A stretch of DNA of 64,000 bases, taken from NCBI GenBank assembly GCA_017503105.1, contig JAFVTS010000011.1, positions 84,983 through 148,982 on the forward strand. The letters run 5' to 3'. Shown one piece after another: positions 1-9,666 of the stretch. Source of the stretch: Clostridia bacterium. GTDB lineage: Bacteria > Bacillota > Clostridia > Oscillospirales > CAG-272. The notes beneath the pieces are model-generated. The model worked only from the letters and a program-made list of their open reading frames with translations, did not search any database and had not been told where the DNA came from. Each line of letters starts with the position of its first letter. Within the stretch, counting starts at the first letter, position 1. A program made the position numbers and the translations under genes.

Positions 1-347
1 TGAAAATGCGTCGTCGGAATTATAACGAAGTCAAATTCGTCGTAAAGCTCGCGAAAGATGCCGACCGTGCCGAAGCGGTTCATCTCCGTCTCACATCCGA
101 AAAGAAAACGCGTGCCGTCGTCCTTCGGCAGGGGAAGTATCTTCTTTATATGCTCGAAATTCTGACCCGAGTACCAATCCGACGCCCCGTCGACAGAAGA
201 GTCCCAGAAGTGGTCCGTCACGCAAACGGTGGAGAGGGAGTACCTCTTTGCGTAATTCAGAATGTTCTCTGCCGACTGCTCAGGGTCGTCCGAGCAAAGC
301 GAGAGGTGTGAGTGTATATGCAGATCGTGGTCAAACTTGTACTTCAT
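1..347 (-). CDS. PHP-domain phosphoesterase (histidinol-phosphatase-like), 3' part missing
   Basis: The minus-strand reading frame starts at ATG 347-345 and runs off the left edge, giving about 115 residues. The N-terminus carries the metal-binding H-x-H motif of the PHP superfamily (HDLHIHSHLSLCSDD), then the second motif V-T-D-H-F and a C-E-T-E motif, in the order seen in histidinol phosphatase HisK/YcdX-type enzymes. An AAGGA box lies upstream and a consensus promoter (406-434) precedes it. The reaction is probably hydrolysis of a small phosphate ester in the cytoplasm. The substrate cannot be told from this fragment, and no his genes are near, so histidine synthesis is not implied. Confidence 0.8.
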   Translation of the reverse strand, partial: MKYKFDHDLHIHSHLSLCSDDPEQSAENILNYAKRYSLSTVCVTDHFWDSSVDGASDWYSGQNFEHIKKILPLPKDDGTRFLFGCETEMNRFGTVGIFRELYDEFDFVIIPTTHF

Positions 348-405
348 TTTTTTGAGCTCTTCCTTAAAGCTTTTAAATTATTGAAACAAATCACTTTTCG
401 CGGTT

Positions 406-434
406 ATTATATCATAAATATATAGCAGTGTCAA
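406..434 (-). promoter_or_regulatory. SigA-type promoter for the PHP gene
   Basis: On the minus strand TTGACA (434-429) and TATAAT (411-406) are separated by 17 bases. Both boxes match consensus exactly. It faces the PHP-domain gene, with about 60 bases of leader. Confidence 0.8.
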
Positions 435-450
435 GGTTAAGAGCAGGAAA

Positions 451-590
451 ATCCGCGACTTGCTCGCGGTATGGAATCTCGCCGGAGGCGAGTATGTGAT
501 CAAGACCGAAGCAAAAAGAAAATCAGCCTTTCGGCTGATGCCATTCGAGGACGAGCCGCGATCCCATGCAATTTGCTTTGCGAATTGATG
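451..590. repeat. Cluster of four short hairpins in an intergenic region
   Basis: The gene-free stretch 435-620 holds four consecutive perfect or near-perfect inverted repeats: CCGCGA/TCGCGG (453-469), CTCGCC/GGCGAG (478-492), ATCAGCC/GGCTGAT (522-539) and an 8-bp stem CAATTTGC/GCGAATTG with one G-T pair (569-587). Links such as TATGGAATC and GATGCC join them. I recall similar GGAATC-hairpin-GATGCC strings between genes of gut Clostridia, so this is likely a degenerate dispersed hairpin element, not a gene. Short ORFs here show no coding character. Confidence 0.55.
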
Positions 591-620
591 CCGTGCCAAG
601 CTCTTCGGTCTTTAATAAAT

Positions 621-648
621 AAAAAAACGAACCGAAGTTCGTTTTTAT
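621..648 (-). terminator. Rho-independent terminator of the tRNA operon
   Basis: Read on the minus strand, AAAAACGAAC-TTCG-GTTCGTTTTT forms a 10-bp stem with a tetraloop and runs into a T tract, just downstream of tRNA-Tyr. Confidence 0.75.
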
Positions 649-649
649 T

Positions 650-734
650 TGGTGGGGGAAGCTGGATTCGGACCAGCGAAGTCAGTGACAACAGATTTAC
701 AGTCTGCCCCCTTTGGCCGCTCGGGAATTCCCCC
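650..734 (-). tRNA. tRNA-Tyr (anticodon GTA)
   Basis: This is an 85-base type II tRNA with acceptor stem GGGGGAA/TTCCCCC, discriminator A and an encoded CCA (650-652). The anticodon loop is CTGTAAA within a CAGA/TCTG stem. The long variable arm expected for bacterial tRNA-Tyr and the T-loop GGTCCGAATCC are present. It is the second gene of the two-tRNA transcript. Confidence 0.95.
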
Positions 735-751
735 ATATAATTATATTTAAT

Positions 752-826
752 TGGAGCTGGTGAACGGAGTCGAACCATCAACCTGCTGATTACAAATCAG
801 CTGCTCTGCCATTGAGCCACACCAGC
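752..826 (-). tRNA. tRNA-Thr (anticodon TGT)
   Basis: The cloverleaf has acceptor stem GCTGGTG/CACCAGC, discriminator T and an encoded CCA (752-754). The anticodon arm is GCTGA-TTTGTAA-TCAGC, with anticodon TGT. It lies 17 bases upstream of tRNA-Tyr and is first in the transcript. Confidence 0.95.
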
Positions 827-842
827 ACTCGTAACGGTTAAT

Positions 843-871
843 ATTATAACAGAAAGTTTCAGGTTTGTCAA
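843..871 (-). promoter_or_regulatory. Consensus promoter of the tRNA-Thr/tRNA-Tyr operon
   Basis: The minus strand carries TTGACA (871-866), a 17-base spacer and TATAAT (848-843), a full consensus as expected for a stable-RNA promoter. The first tRNA base lies 17 bases past the -10 box. Confidence 0.85.
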
Positions 872-950
872 GGGGTTTTTTGAAAAAAATATTTTTTTTT
901 GAAAACGCAAAAAAATCACTTCGTTTTTGCCCTCGGAAGGGCGGATTCCG

Positions 951-979
951 TTGACATTACAGCCCTTTTGTGATATACT
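951..979 (+). promoter_or_regulatory. Promoter of the sialidase-like/uvrB unit
   Basis: TTGACA (951-956), a 17-base spacer and an extended -10 TGATATACT (TATACT 974-979) lie about 35 bases before the start of the sialidase-like gene. uvrB follows 23 bases after that gene, so it is probably read from the same promoter. Confidence 0.8.
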
Positions 980-1013
980 TATTACTGTAAAATCTTCAAG
1001 CGAGGTTCTTGAA

Positions 1014-2105
1014 ATGAAAATTAAGTTAAACACCGTTATGTCGGGATTTTCCGAGGGGAAATGCAAGGTGCACGCCCGCGTCGGAGCGACCGCGGACGGC
1101 GGATTCGTTATGACGTATCAGATGCTCGCGACCGACGGCTGCGATTATTTTGAAACACCGCGTGTCCGTGTAATAAATAATGATAATTTTGCTTCGTTTA
1201 CCGATGCTCCCGAGCATACGCCCGTCGGCTTTGACATAGAAAGCGGCGTATTTGCGAACACCGTGCCCGCGCTTCATAAGCCCTCGGGCAAGCTTCTTTT
1301 GCTCGGCGATAACGTGAATTATCTCCCCGGGACAAAGCGCCCCGACAAGTCACGACCGAAGGGCACGTATTATTCCGTATTTGATGAGCAGAATAAGACT
1401 TATCTGCCTCTGCGACCTCTTCGCTATGAGGACGGAGCGCCGCTTGCTGGCAATTTTGCCGCATCGTGCTCGGACAGATGCGACCTCCCCGACGGAAGGA
1501 TTTTCGTCCCCACATACGGATGGCAGCCCTCGGGCAAGCTTGAAGTGAAAATATACGAATGCCGCTTTGCGGGTGACGTGCTCTTCGCCACGGGCAGAGA
1601 ATCCGAATCCATAAAGAAAGAGGATTCGAAAAGAGGCGTTGGCGAGCCCTCGCTCACCTATACCGACGGGCAGTATTTTATCACGCTGAGAACGGACGAG
1701 CAGGCGATGTTCTCCGTTTCCGACGACCCCTTGAATTTCAGCAAGATCGCTCCCGTCAGATGGGACACGGGCGAATGCGTTCCAAGCTACAATACGCAAA
1801 CGAAATGGCTTCGCCTCGGCGGAAGGCTCTATCTCGTATACACGCGAAAAGCGGAGAATAACTCTCACGTCTTTCGCCACAGAGCGCCGCTTTGGATCGC
1901 GGAATTTGACACGGGTAGGCACGTCCTTATAAAAGACACCGAGATGGCTCTCACGCCGAACAGGGGCGCAAGGTGCGGCAATTTCGGCGTTGCGGAGCTC
2001 TCTGACACCCGAGCTCTTGTGACCGTGGCGGAGTGGATGCAGCCCGTGGGCTGTGAAAAATACGGCTCGGATAATTCCGTGTTTATAGCAGATATAAGCG
2101 TTTAA
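1014..2105 (+). CDS. Sialidase/BNR-type beta-propeller protein
   Basis: The product is 363 residues from the ATG at 1014. An in-frame ATG at 927 lies upstream of the promoter and is not used. No signal peptide or membrane segment is seen, so the protein is probably cytoplasmic. The repeated pattern of G-x-L-L-L-L-G-D, D-G-R-I-F-V-P and [11 protein letters not shown] strands is that of the six-bladed sialidase/exo-alpha-sialidase superfamily, but canonical Asp boxes (SxDxGxTW) and a clear arginine triad were not recognised. Enzyme activity on sialosides is therefore unproven, and it may act on another glycan or be non-catalytic. It is probably cotranscribed with uvrB by position only. Confidence 0.5.
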   Translation: MKIKLNTVMSGFSEGKCKVHARVGATADGGFVMTYQMLATDGCDYFETPRVRVINNDNFASFTDAPEHTPVGFDIESGVFANTVPALHKPSGKLLLLGDNVNYLPGTKRPDKSRPKGTYYSVFDEQNKTYLPLRPLRYEDGAPLAGNFAASCSDRCDLPDGRIFVPTYGWQPSGKLEVKIYECRFAGDVLFATGRESESIKKEDSKRGVGEPSLTYTDGQYFITLRTDEQAMFSVSDDPLNFSKIAPVRWDTGECVPSYNTQTKWLRLGGRLYLVYTRKAENNSHVFRHRAPLWIAEFDTGRHVLIKDTEMALTPNRGARCGNFGVAELSDTRALVTVAEWMQPVGCEKYGSDNSVFIADISV

Positions 2106-2128
2106 CATTTAAAAAGCGAGGTCCTCTT

Positions 2129-4087
2129 ATGAGAGATGAAAAATTCAAGCTGAAAAGTGAATATAAGCCAACGGGCGACCAGCCCGAGGCGATACGCTCT
2201 CTCACGGAGGGCATACTTGCAGGCGAGCGGGCGCAGACCCTCGTCGGCGTTACGGGCTCGGGCAAGACCTTTACTATGGCAAACGTAATAGCCAACGTAA
2301 ACCGTCCGACCGTCGTCCTCGCGCACAACAAAACTCTTGCCGCGCAGCTTTGCACGGAGTTTCGCGAGTTCTTCCCCGAAAACGCGGTGGAATACTTCGT
2401 TTCCTACTACGATTACTACCAACCCGAGGCGTATATCCCCGGTAAGGATATGTATATCGAAAAGGACGCGATGATAAACGACGAGATAGATATGCTTCGC
2501 CACAGCGCGACCTCGGCTCTTTTTGAGCGGCGCGACGTCATAATCGTAGCGTCGGTTTCGTGCATTTACTCGCTCGGTGACCCGCTTGAGTATCAGAGCC
2601 TGCTCGTTGCCGTGAGGGAAGGAATGGAAATGTCGCGCGACGAGCTCGTGCGCAAGCTCGTTTCAATAAGCTACGAGCGCAACGACGTGAATTTTACGAG
2701 AAATAAATTCCGCATCCGCGGTGACGTCGTCGAAATATTCCCCGCATCGAGCACGGATAAGGCTATAAGAGTGGAGTTCTTCGGTGACGAGATAGACCGC
2801 ATATCAAGGATAAACACTCTCACGGGCGAGGTCATAGAGCACCTCTCCTACGCCGCCGTTTTCCCCGCGACGCACTACGCCGTTTCCGAGGAGCACAAGG
2901 AGGCGGCTCTTGCCGAAATTGAGGCGGAAATGCGCACCCGTGTCGAGTTTTTCAAAAGTCAGGGCAAGCTTATCGAGGCGCAGAGAATAGAGGAAAGAAC
3001 GAAATACGATATAGAAATGCTCCGCGAGGTGGGCTTCTGCTCGGGCGTTGAAAACTACTCGCGCATTCTCTCGGGCAGACCCGAGGGCTCAACGCCGTAC
3101 ACCCTGCTTGACTACCTTCCCGACGATTATATAATGTTTATAGACGAGTCGCACGTGACCTTGCCGCAGGTGAGGGGAATGAGCGGCGGCGATTTCGCAA
3201 GGAAGAAAAATCTCGTGGAGTTCGGATTCCGCCTTCCCTCGGCGTTTGACAACAGACCCCTCTTCTTTGATGAGTTTGAGTCAAAGCTCCGTCAGGTCGT
3301 TTACGTCAGCGCGACGCCGGGTGAATACGAATTTTCCGAGAGCACCAATCACGTAGAGCAGCTCATCCGCCCGACGGGACTCGTTGACCCCGAGATCTCA
3401 GTGCGCCCGATAGAAGGGCAGATAGACGATCTGCTCGGAGAGATACGCGCAGTCGCCGAGAGGGGAGAGAAGGTGCTCGTCACCACTCTTACCACGAAAA
3501 TGGCAGAGGACCTGACCGAATACCTTGCCACCCACGCGGTAAAGGTCAAGTATATCCACCATAAGATAGAAACCATTGAACGAATGGAAATAATACGCTC
3601 GCTCCGTCTCGGAGAGTTTGACTGCCTTGTGGGAATAAACCTGCTCCGAGAGGGACTTGACATTCCCGAGGTCTCCCTCGTCGCGATACTTGACGCGGAT
3701 AAAGAGGGCTTCCTTAGAAGCGAGACCTCGCTCATCCAGACCGTCGGACGCGCCGCGAGAAATATAAACGGCAAAGTAATTATGTACGCCGACACCGTAA
3801 CGCGTTCAATGAAGGGCGCGATAGACGAGACCAATCGCCGCCGCGAGATACAGAGCCGTTATAACGCCGAGCACGGCATTACGCCGCAGGGCATCAAAAA
3901 GAAGGTCGGCGATATTATAGAAATCGGAAGAAAAGCGAAGAGCGAGGTCGAAAACAAGAAGCTCACCAAGCTTGAGCGCGAAAGGCTCATCGCCGAGCTT
4001 ACCGCTGAAATGCGCGCCGCCGCAAAGACTCTTGAATTTGAAAAGGCGGCATACCTTCGCGACAGGATAAACGAGCTTAGAAAATAA
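2129..4087 (+). CDS. uvrB: UvrABC excinuclease subunit B
   Basis: The 652-residue product has the family's usual length. Residues around 39-46 form Walker A (GVTGSGKT). The [10 protein letters not shown] beta-hairpin near residue 95 inserts between DNA strands. The helicase motifs [20 protein letters not shown] and QTVGRAARN are all present. The C-terminal UVR domain ([13 protein letters not shown]) binds UvrC/UvrA. UvrB receives damaged DNA from UvrA and positions UvrC for incision. It lies 23 bases after the sialidase-like gene, while uvrA is 6.7 kb away in its own unit. No LexA-type operator was recognised. Confidence 0.97.
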   Translation: MRDEKFKLKSEYKPTGDQPEAIRSLTEGILAGERAQTLVGVTGSGKTFTMANVIANVNRPTVVLAHNKTLAAQLCTEFREFFPENAVEYFVSYYDYYQPEAYIPGKDMYIEKDAMINDEIDMLRHSATSALFERRDVIIVASVSCIYSLGDPLEYQSLLVAVREGMEMSRDELVRKLVSISYERNDVNFTRNKFRIRGDVVEIFPASSTDKAIRVEFFGDEIDRISRINTLTGEVIEHLSYAAVFPATHYAVSEEHKEAALAEIEAEMRTRVEFFKSQGKLIEAQRIEERTKYDIEMLREVGFCSGVENYSRILSGRPEGSTPYTLLDYLPDDYIMFIDESHVTLPQVRGMSGGDFARKKNLVEFGFRLPSAFDNRPLFFDEFESKLRQVVYVSATPGEYEFSESTNHVEQLIRPTGLVDPEISVRPIEGQIDDLLGEIRAVAERGEKVLVTTLTTKMAEDLTEYLATHAVKVKYIHHKIETIERMEIIRSLRLGEFDCLVGINLLREGLDIPEVSLVAILDADKEGFLRSETSLIQTVGRAARNINGKVIMYADTVTRSMKGAIDETNRRREIQSRYNAEHGITPQGIKKKVGDIIEIGRKAKSEVENKKLTKLERERLIAELTAEMRAAAKTLEFEKAAYLRDRINELRK

Positions 4088-4137
4088 AAAAACTTAAGGC
4101 GGCGAGGCAAAGTCCCCGCCGTCTTGCTCGTATATGA

Positions 4138-4180
4138 AAAGCGCAGAGCTCTCGGAAACGGGAACTCTGCGCTGCTTTTA
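4138..4180. terminator. Bidirectional terminator between uvrB and the deacetylase unit
   Basis: A stem AGCGCAGAG/CTCTGCGCT (4140-4173) is flanked by AAAA on the left and a GCTTTTA tail on the right, so it can end uvrB on the plus strand and the small protein gene on the minus strand. A weaker GC-rich hairpin (AAGGCGGCG/CGCCGTCTT) sits at 4095-4124. Confidence 0.65.
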
Positions 4181-4187
4181 AAAGTGA

Positions 4188-4352
4188 TCAGGTGTTGTAT
4201 GACGATTCGTTTACGCCGTAGGACATAGGAGAGTATGATGCATCATCCGCTCCGTATGCAAACGGAATTTTACCCGTCTCAACCTCGGAGGAGGTGGAAA
4301 CGACGTCACCCGATTCGCTGATCTCAATAGAAATGCGTTCGTATTTTTTCAT
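4188..4352 (-). CDS. Small 54-residue protein of unknown function
   Basis: An ATG at 4352 with an AGAAGG ribosome binding site just upstream opens a 54-codon frame ending at TGA 4190-4188. It begins 24 bases after the stop of the giant deacetylase gene and ends just before the terminator, so it is probably the last gene of that transcript. The protein is acidic and rich in Ser and Glu at first (ISIEISESG), then Tyr/Ser/Gly-rich (YSPMSYGVNESSYN). There is no signal peptide, membrane segment or cysteine. I do not recognise a family. The length, ribosome site and position support a real gene, but only comparative data would prove it. Confidence 0.55.
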   Translation of the reverse strand: MKKYERISIEISESGDVVSTSSEVETGKIPFAYGADDASYSPMSYGVNESSYNT

Positions 4353-4376
4353 TTTTTGCCTTCTTTCGTTATGCTA

Positions 4377-7300
4377 TCAAGCCTTAGTGAGGGTTACAAT
4401 TCCCGAGTCGGGAAGAACGTTAACAAGCACGTACTTAGCGCCTGCCTCGCCCATTACCTCAAGCACCTCGGTTTCGGAGCCCTGAGCCGCAACAACGCTC
4501 GTCCAGGAGTCGTCAACGCTTACCTTTACGGTGAGAGCCATATCAAAGATATTGTCATCCTCTTCGTCGGTGAGGCTTACTGCGAGCATCCCGTCGTTTA
4601 TCTTCCTTACGTCAAGGGTGGAGGTGTTCCACTCGCAGAAGTAGATTACAGCTTCGCTGTACGTCGTAGACCAGAGCTCGCCCGTCTCGGCTTTCTTCTG
4701 AACGTACTCGAATATAGCGTCAGCCTGCTCGTCGTAAGTCTTGAGAGTCGAGGTAGAAGTTGATTCGTAGGGGACTATTCCGTGAATGCAGAAGCCTGCA
4801 AGTGCGCCGTTCTCCATAGCTGCGTCGATGAACTTTTCAACGTGTGAAACGTCAGCCTTGCCGTTCTCGTCGAGCTTCAGAAGATCGTCAAGAGATATGT
4901 CGATGTTGTCGGGGAATACCTCCTTGCCCTCTTCGTTTACGTAGGTCCACATTCTGTTGTATTGGATCATAAAGGAGTCAAGGCGTTTTCTCTTGTCCTT
5001 GTCAAATTCCGAAAGCGTGTTGAGCATAGCGACGGCGTTGACCGATGCGTTCGTTCCTCTTGATGCGATGAAGGTCTCCATTTTTACGTCATCGTAACCT
5101 TCCATATTGTCAAATCCGCCGGGCGCGATGAACGCGGGAGAATCGTAGCCGAACAGGCCCTCGAGAATGTGTCTTGAACCGAGAAGCTCCGCGTAAAGGT
5201 TTCCGTCCGTGGGATTGTTGTGCGTGTGCGAGTGGCTGATGAGCTCAACTCTCGGAGCAAGCTCGTTGCCGTTTACGTCCTTCGTCGCAAGAAGATTGTA
5301 CCAATAGTTGGCGGCAAGCTTTTGAGCATCGGTTTGCGTGTAAGTGAACTTGCCGTCCTCGCTCATAACGTAGTTGCCTTCGGAATCCTTGGCGAAGGTA
5401 GCATAGTTCTTCGTGTTAAGAGCGAACGTTACGTTTACTTTGTCGTACTTCTGCATATAGGATGCAGCGTAATCCGCTGCCTCCACCGTGCCGTCGTCAA
5501 GCACGAGGGCAACAGCACCCTTTGCGTCGTCCTTTACAACTACCTGTGCCTCCGATTTCTCGGCGGTGTACATAACAGCCGCAAGGTTGTAAAGGTAGAT
5601 AGCCTTGCCAAGAGCCTTGAAGCTGTCAGACTCGCCCGAAATGAGAAGCGCGTGAACTGCCGTAAGCACGCTTATCTCGGAAGTGACGGTTTTGCCGTCT
5701 ACGGTTATTGCAACCGTAAACGCGTCGTCAAGATGCTGAGGAAGAAGTCCACCTATCTCAACGAAGTATTCGTGGCCGTATGCGTTGGGAGTTACCGCGT
5801 TTCCGTCAACGGCGACCTCGGCATCCGCAGGTGCCGTGAAGAATATCTTGAGGGTGGTATCGGTGTCAAGTATAAGAGTCGCACCCGTGAACGCTGCTCC
5901 GTTTTCGACACCCGAGGTACTGAAAGCGTGAGCCGCAAGCGTGCTTTCCGTAACGTAAGATACGTCGGTATACTTCTCGTCAAGAAGAGCGTTTGCGAGG
6001 CTTTCCGCTACGGACGCGTCACCGCGCTTTTCCGCAAAGTATTTCTGCGCGTAAGCACCGTAGTTGAGCATTGCGCGGCAGAGCTCCTTTTCATACTCGG
6101 ACTCGCTCGTTTCAAGAAGCGACATAGCGTAGTCGCGCACGTTCGTGGTATACGCGTTTCCGAGCTCTCCGTCCACTTCAAGGGCTACGGAAACGTCGGT
6201 GCTCATTTCAACAGACGTAAGCTGAACGTCGAACTCATATTCGCCGTTTTCGTTCTTCGTCATTTCGGAGGGGATAAACTCGTAAGTGTTTTCGCCGTAA
6301 GTAACGATGACCTTTACCGTCGGGTCGTTTACGAGGTCGCTGTGGATCTTAGCGAAGAGCTTAAGCTTGATAAGGTCGCCGAGAATTACCTGGCGTCCCG
6401 TTACCTCGGCTCCGCCTGAAAGGAGATATGCACCGCAAGTGTCGCACTTGCCGTTGCCGACGGTGTCGATGGGAAGTCTGATCTCGTCGCATTCGCCGCA
6501 GGGGCAGGTAAGCTCTATAACGATCTCTCCGTTTTCAAGATCGTGAGTGTGCTCGGACATTGTAAACTTGTGCTCCGCGCACTCAATGAACTTGTCGGAG
6601 TAGTAAAGCTTCGGGTTGTCAAGGCTTAAGAAGTCGGTAACTGTGCTCGCAAGCGTTGCACCGGGGAAGAGAGGGCAAGATCTGATGAAACCGAGCGTGA
6701 AGTCCTTTGCACCCTGAGAAGACTTGCCGTTTGCCATAGTCCAAGTCATCGAGTCGCTTTCGGTTTTTGTGAGGAACGGAATGTCGGGAACGACGCACTT
6801 GCCGTCTATGTAAATGGAGTAAAGACCGTAATCACCCTTGGTGGGTTGTACGTGCATAGCGATCGTGGTGAATTTCTCGGCACCCTTTTCAAGCGTGAAG
6901 TTCGGAACGATCTTGTATGAGGAAGACGTCTCACCCGCCACGCGGTACTGTAACTGTCCGGCGGAGTTAACGATCGTGAAGACTTGGTTGAGCGATTTGA
7001 AGCTCGTGGGCTGTCCTGCCTCGTTTTTAGCGTCGGGCACCATGTAGCAAAGCGTCTGTGAAAGGTTCACCGACTGGTTGAACTCCGTGCCGAGTCTTAT
7101 GTCCATAGAGAAGACGTAGGACTTGCCGTTGTATCCTTTATTGTTGTTGAAGTTGTTGAGTGTACCGGAGCTGCCGCTGACCGAGGTGTTAAGGTTGACG
7201 TAAGATTCGCCGGTAGCTTGCTTACCTATATACTGTATATAAGTGTTCCCGTTCTCGGTTTTCGTCGTAATGCATCCCGCGCTGTTCGCAACACTCGAGA

Positions 7301-9578
7301 AGCCGAAGGGGGAGGTCTCTGTTATCGTGGAAGAGATAACCACGTTTGATGCGCCGATGAGGTCCTTAAGATCGGCAGGGTCGATAATTCCGTCCGCGGT
7401 GGTGTCTATCTGCTCGTTTACACAAATGTCGCAAAGCTTATCGCCGTTCTTATCAAGAATAGCCACACCGCCGTCACCTGCGCCGCAAAGCGTGCAGTAC
7501 GAGCCGTAGGTCGTGCAATTCTCTGAGTAGTCGTGAACGTGCTCGGAGAACATCTCGTGCTGAGTGTAATCGTCGACGTACTCGTCGGCAAAATAGCTTA
7601 AACAGTTGTCGATATGGAGAACGTCAGCGGTGGGAATGGACGTTCCTCCGTAGTTATGGAAGAGTCTTGTGAAAGCGTAGCAGTAATCCTTAATGCCGTC
7701 GATCTTTATAGCCGTTCCGTTAACCGTGGCGTCAACGTGGAGCAGAGCCTCTTCTGTGGCTGTAAGGTACTGAACGTTCGCTCTTTTGAGCTCGCCGTCA
7801 ACGTAAACGTCGAAAAGACCGCAGCTGTTAACGTCAGCCGCATCGGCGGTCTTTACGTGAAGCGCAATGCTCGTAAATTTATCTGTGCTGAGCGAGCAAA
7901 CGGTCTCGTTCGAGCCCGTTGCGCCGTTGCGTATTTTCAATTCACCCGAGTTTGAGATTGTCGCGTGAACCTTGTAAAGGCTGTCAAGAGCGGTGTTGGT
8001 GGTGTTGCTGTCCGTGCAATAGGTGAAGATCTTAAAGAGCTCAAAGCCTTGGTTTTCAGTCTTGAAGCCCGAGCCGAGCCTTACGTCCGCCTGTACAACG
8101 AAGCTCTTGCCCTTATAAGGCGTGGTGGCGAATTGGCTGAGCGTTTTTGCCGCGTTGCTCGTGTCGGATACCGTAAGCGTTCCGAAGAATTCGTTGGTCG
8201 ATTCGCCGATGACGGAATAGGTGTTTCCGTTTTCGGTTGCGGATTTCAAATACTGCTGATAGTTGCCGAAGACCGTACCCTCGTCGTTCATCGTTACGTT
8301 ACCGACGGAGGTCTTGATGAACGAAATTACCTCGTCCATAGAATGGAAGGTGCCGACGCTGTCCGAATTTGCGTTATTGATCTCGCAAAGGTCGCAAAGC
8401 GCGTTGCCTGTCTGGTCCATAGGAACCGTAACGTTCCATTTGCCGCCGCAGTTCTTACAGGTGAAGTTTGCAGAGGCGGTTAAATTTTCTTCGTCATGAG
8501 TATGCTCTGCTACTTCGATGTCGTGCTCGGAGCACTCAAGATAAAGGTCGGAATAGTAGAGCTTGAGGTTGTCGTAAGAATAAATGTCGCCGGTAAGATT
8601 CATAAGGAAAGGATTAGAGCTGCTCGAATAATGCGCAAACATTCTTGCCATTCCGAGAACATAATCGGTCTCCGTAAAATCGTAAGACGAGGTATAATTT
8701 TTGTTGTTGTAAGGGTACGTTTCGCCCTCATCTATAGCGGCAATAAGAGCCTGCTGTTCCGCAGTAAGGAAAACGATATCCTTTGCCACGCTCACACCGT
8801 TCGCATAAACGTCATAGGTGTTCGCCTTGGGGTTAACGTGTACGGCAAGTGTGGTGAACGGTGCCTTCGTAACCGTTCCGTCCTCGGCAACGGTGGATTT
8901 GGGAAGCGTGTAGTCAAGATTCTTAGCGGGACGCTCCGAGCCGTTTTTGGGAATATAAAGTTTACCGTTTGCCAATACGGTAAGTGTTGCTGTGCTATAG
9001 GACTTTATCGTGGGGTCGGTGCTCGACGTGACGTTAGCGTATGAATATAAATTCATAGTTGCAAGGTTGCTGGAAAAGTTCTCGTCAAGACGAAGGTCAA
9101 ATGAAACGACGAAGGAAGCGCCCTTGTATGTTGCAACGTCCTTGTGAGTGATCGAGCTTATACCCGAGAAATCGTTTGTCAGGTTCTCGGCGATCTGCGG
9201 CTTTGTGCTCGAGGTTATAGCCGCAAGCAAATCGGCGTCGGGTGCGCCAACGGTGCGGTAAGTTCTGCCGCCATCGCTGTTGACTCTAACGTTGCCGATT
9301 GTGTTCCATGTTGAGCCGGGGGTGGGACGCGTGTCGGCTGTGTTTGATTTGATGAGAGTAACGAGGTCTTTAAGCTCGTCAATGCTCAAAATTCCGTTTG
9401 CAGTGGGGATCTTGCTTGTAAGAGCGTCGGTCTCGCCCGCTGCAACGTCTTCTTCCGTTATCTCACCGCCCGTAAGCTCTTCGGGCACGACGTCTGCCGC
9501 AAACAGGGTCAAGGGCAGGCATCCGAAGATGAGCGCTAAGGAAAGAATGAGTGAAATGATGCGCGTTCTTCTTTTCAT
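4377..9578 (-). CDS. Giant secreted modular polysaccharide deacetylase
   Basis: The start at 9578 (MKRRTRIISL, AAGGAG eight bases upstream) gives about 1,733 residues with a classical signal peptide ending near FAAD. Three homologous modules of about 330 residues (roughly 80-415, 415-745 and 745-1100) each begin with an S/D-x-D-E-L-like helix. Each contains a jelly-roll-like core (Y-K-G-x-S-F-V-V / D-x-R-L) and ends in a His/Cys segment with CxxC pairs (for example LCDLC, LCDIC, KCDTC). An Ig-like region follows. A C-terminal NodB-type deacetylase domain has the motifs L-D-D-G, H-S-H-T-H and A-P-G-G-F. It probably binds and deacetylates an extracellular glycan. No sortase or membrane anchor is seen. 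The promoter at 9638-9666 drives it. Confidence 0.8.
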   Translation of the reverse strand: MKRRTRIISLILSLALIFGCLPLTLFAADVVPEELTGGEITEEDVAAGETDALTSKIPTANGILSIDELKDLVTLIKSNTADTRPTPGSTWNTIGNVRVNSDGGRTYRTVGAPDADLLAAITSSTKPQIAENLTNDFSGISSITHKDVATYKGASFVVSFDLRLDENFSSNLATMNLYSYANVTSSTDPTIKSYSTATLTVLANGKLYIPKNGSERPAKNLDYTLPKSTVAEDGTVTKAPFTTLAVHVNPKANTYDVYANGVSVAKDIVFLTAEQQALIAAIDEGETYPYNNKNYTSSYDFTETDYVLGMARMFAHYSSSSNPFLMNLTGDIYSYDNLKLYYSDLYLECSEHDIEVAEHTHDEENLTASANFTCKNCGGKWNVTVPMDQTGNALCDLCEINNANSDSVGTFHSMDEVISFIKTSVGNVTMNDEGTVFGNYQQYLKSATENGNTYSVIGESTNEFFGTLTVSDTSNAAKTLSQFATTPYKGKSFVVQADVRLGSGFKTENQGFELFKIFTYCTDSNTTNTALDSLYKVHATISNSGELKIRNGATGSNETVCSLSTDKFTSIALHVKTADAADVNSCGLFDVYVDGELKRANVQYLTATEEALLHVDATVNGTAIKIDGIKDYCYAFTRLFHNYGGTSIPTADVLHIDNCLSYFADEYVDDYTQHEMFSEHVHDYSENCTTYGSYCTLCGAGDGGVAILDKNGDKLCDICVNEQIDTTADGIIDPADLKDLIGASNVVISSTITETSPFGFSSVANSAGCITTKTENGNTYIQYIGKQATGESYVNLNTSVSGSSGTLNNFNNNKGYNGKSYVFSMDIRLGTEFNQSVNLSQTLCYMVPDAKNEAGQPTSFKSLNQVFTIVNSAGQLQYRVAGETSSSYKIVPNFTLEKGAEKFTTIAMHVQPTKGDYGLYSIYIDGKCVVPDIPFLTKTESDSMTWTMANGKSSQGAKDFTLGFIRSCPLFPGATLASTVTDFLSLDNPKLYYSDKFIECAEHKFTMSEHTHDLENGEIVIELTCPCGECDEIRLPIDTVGNGKCDTCGAYLLSGGAEVTGRQVILGDLIKLKLFAKIHSDLVNDPTVKVIVTYGENTYEFIPSEMTKNENGEYEFDVQLTSVEMSTDVSVALEVDGELGNAYTTNVRDYAMSLLETSESEYEKELCRAMLNYGAYAQKYFAEKRGDASVAESLANALLDEKYTDVSYVTESTLAAHAFSTSGVENGAAFTGATLILDTDTTLKIFFTAPADAEVAVDGNAVTPNAYGHEYFVEIGGLLPQHLDDAFTVAITVDGKTVTSEISVLTAVHALLISGESDSFKALGKAIYLYNLAAVMYTAEKSEAQVVVKDDAKGAVALVLDDGTVEAADYAASYMQKYDKVNVTFALNTKNYATFAKDSEGNYVMSEDGKFTYTQTDAQKLAANYWYNLLATKDVNGNELAPRVELISHSHTHNNPTDGNLYAELLGSRHILEGLFGYDSPAFIAPGGFDNMEGYDDVKMETFIASRGTNASVNAVAMLNTLSEFDKDKRKRLDSFMIQYNRMWTYVNEEGKEVFPDNIDISLDDLLKLDENGKADVSHVEKFIDAAMENGALAGFCIHGIVPYESTSTSTLKTYDEQADAIFEYVQKKAETGELWSTTYSEAVIYFCEWNTSTLDVRKINDGMLAVSLTDEEDDNIFDMALTVKVSVDDSWTSVVAAQGSETEVLEVMGEAGAKYVLVNVLPDSGIVTLTKA

Positions 9579-9637
9579 TGAGTTTTCTCCTTTTAGGTTG
9601 TAGATTTTTACGTTGTATATTTTTTTGCACCGAATAA

Positions 9638-9666
9638 AGTCTATCACTCAAAATTAAAAAAGTCAA
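9638..9666 (-). promoter_or_regulatory. Promoter of the deacetylase unit
   Basis: On the minus strand TTGACT (9666-9661) and an extended -10 TGATAGACT (TAGACT 9643-9638) are separated by 17 bases. The leader to the ATG at 9578 is about 55 bases. Confidence 0.7.

Noticed and set aside
378-599. 73-codon minus-strand frame in the hairpin cluster
   Set aside because: It crosses four hairpins and a promoter, and has no ribosome site.
2106-2128. LexA-type operator before uvrB (also searched before uvrA)
   Set aside because: No CGAAC-N4-GTTCG-like sequence was found in either leader.
5220-6419. 399-codon open frame antisense to the deacetylase gene
   Set aside because: It has no ribosome site or promoter, is Val/Arg-rich from reading the complement of a biased frame, and lies inside a gene with clear domains.
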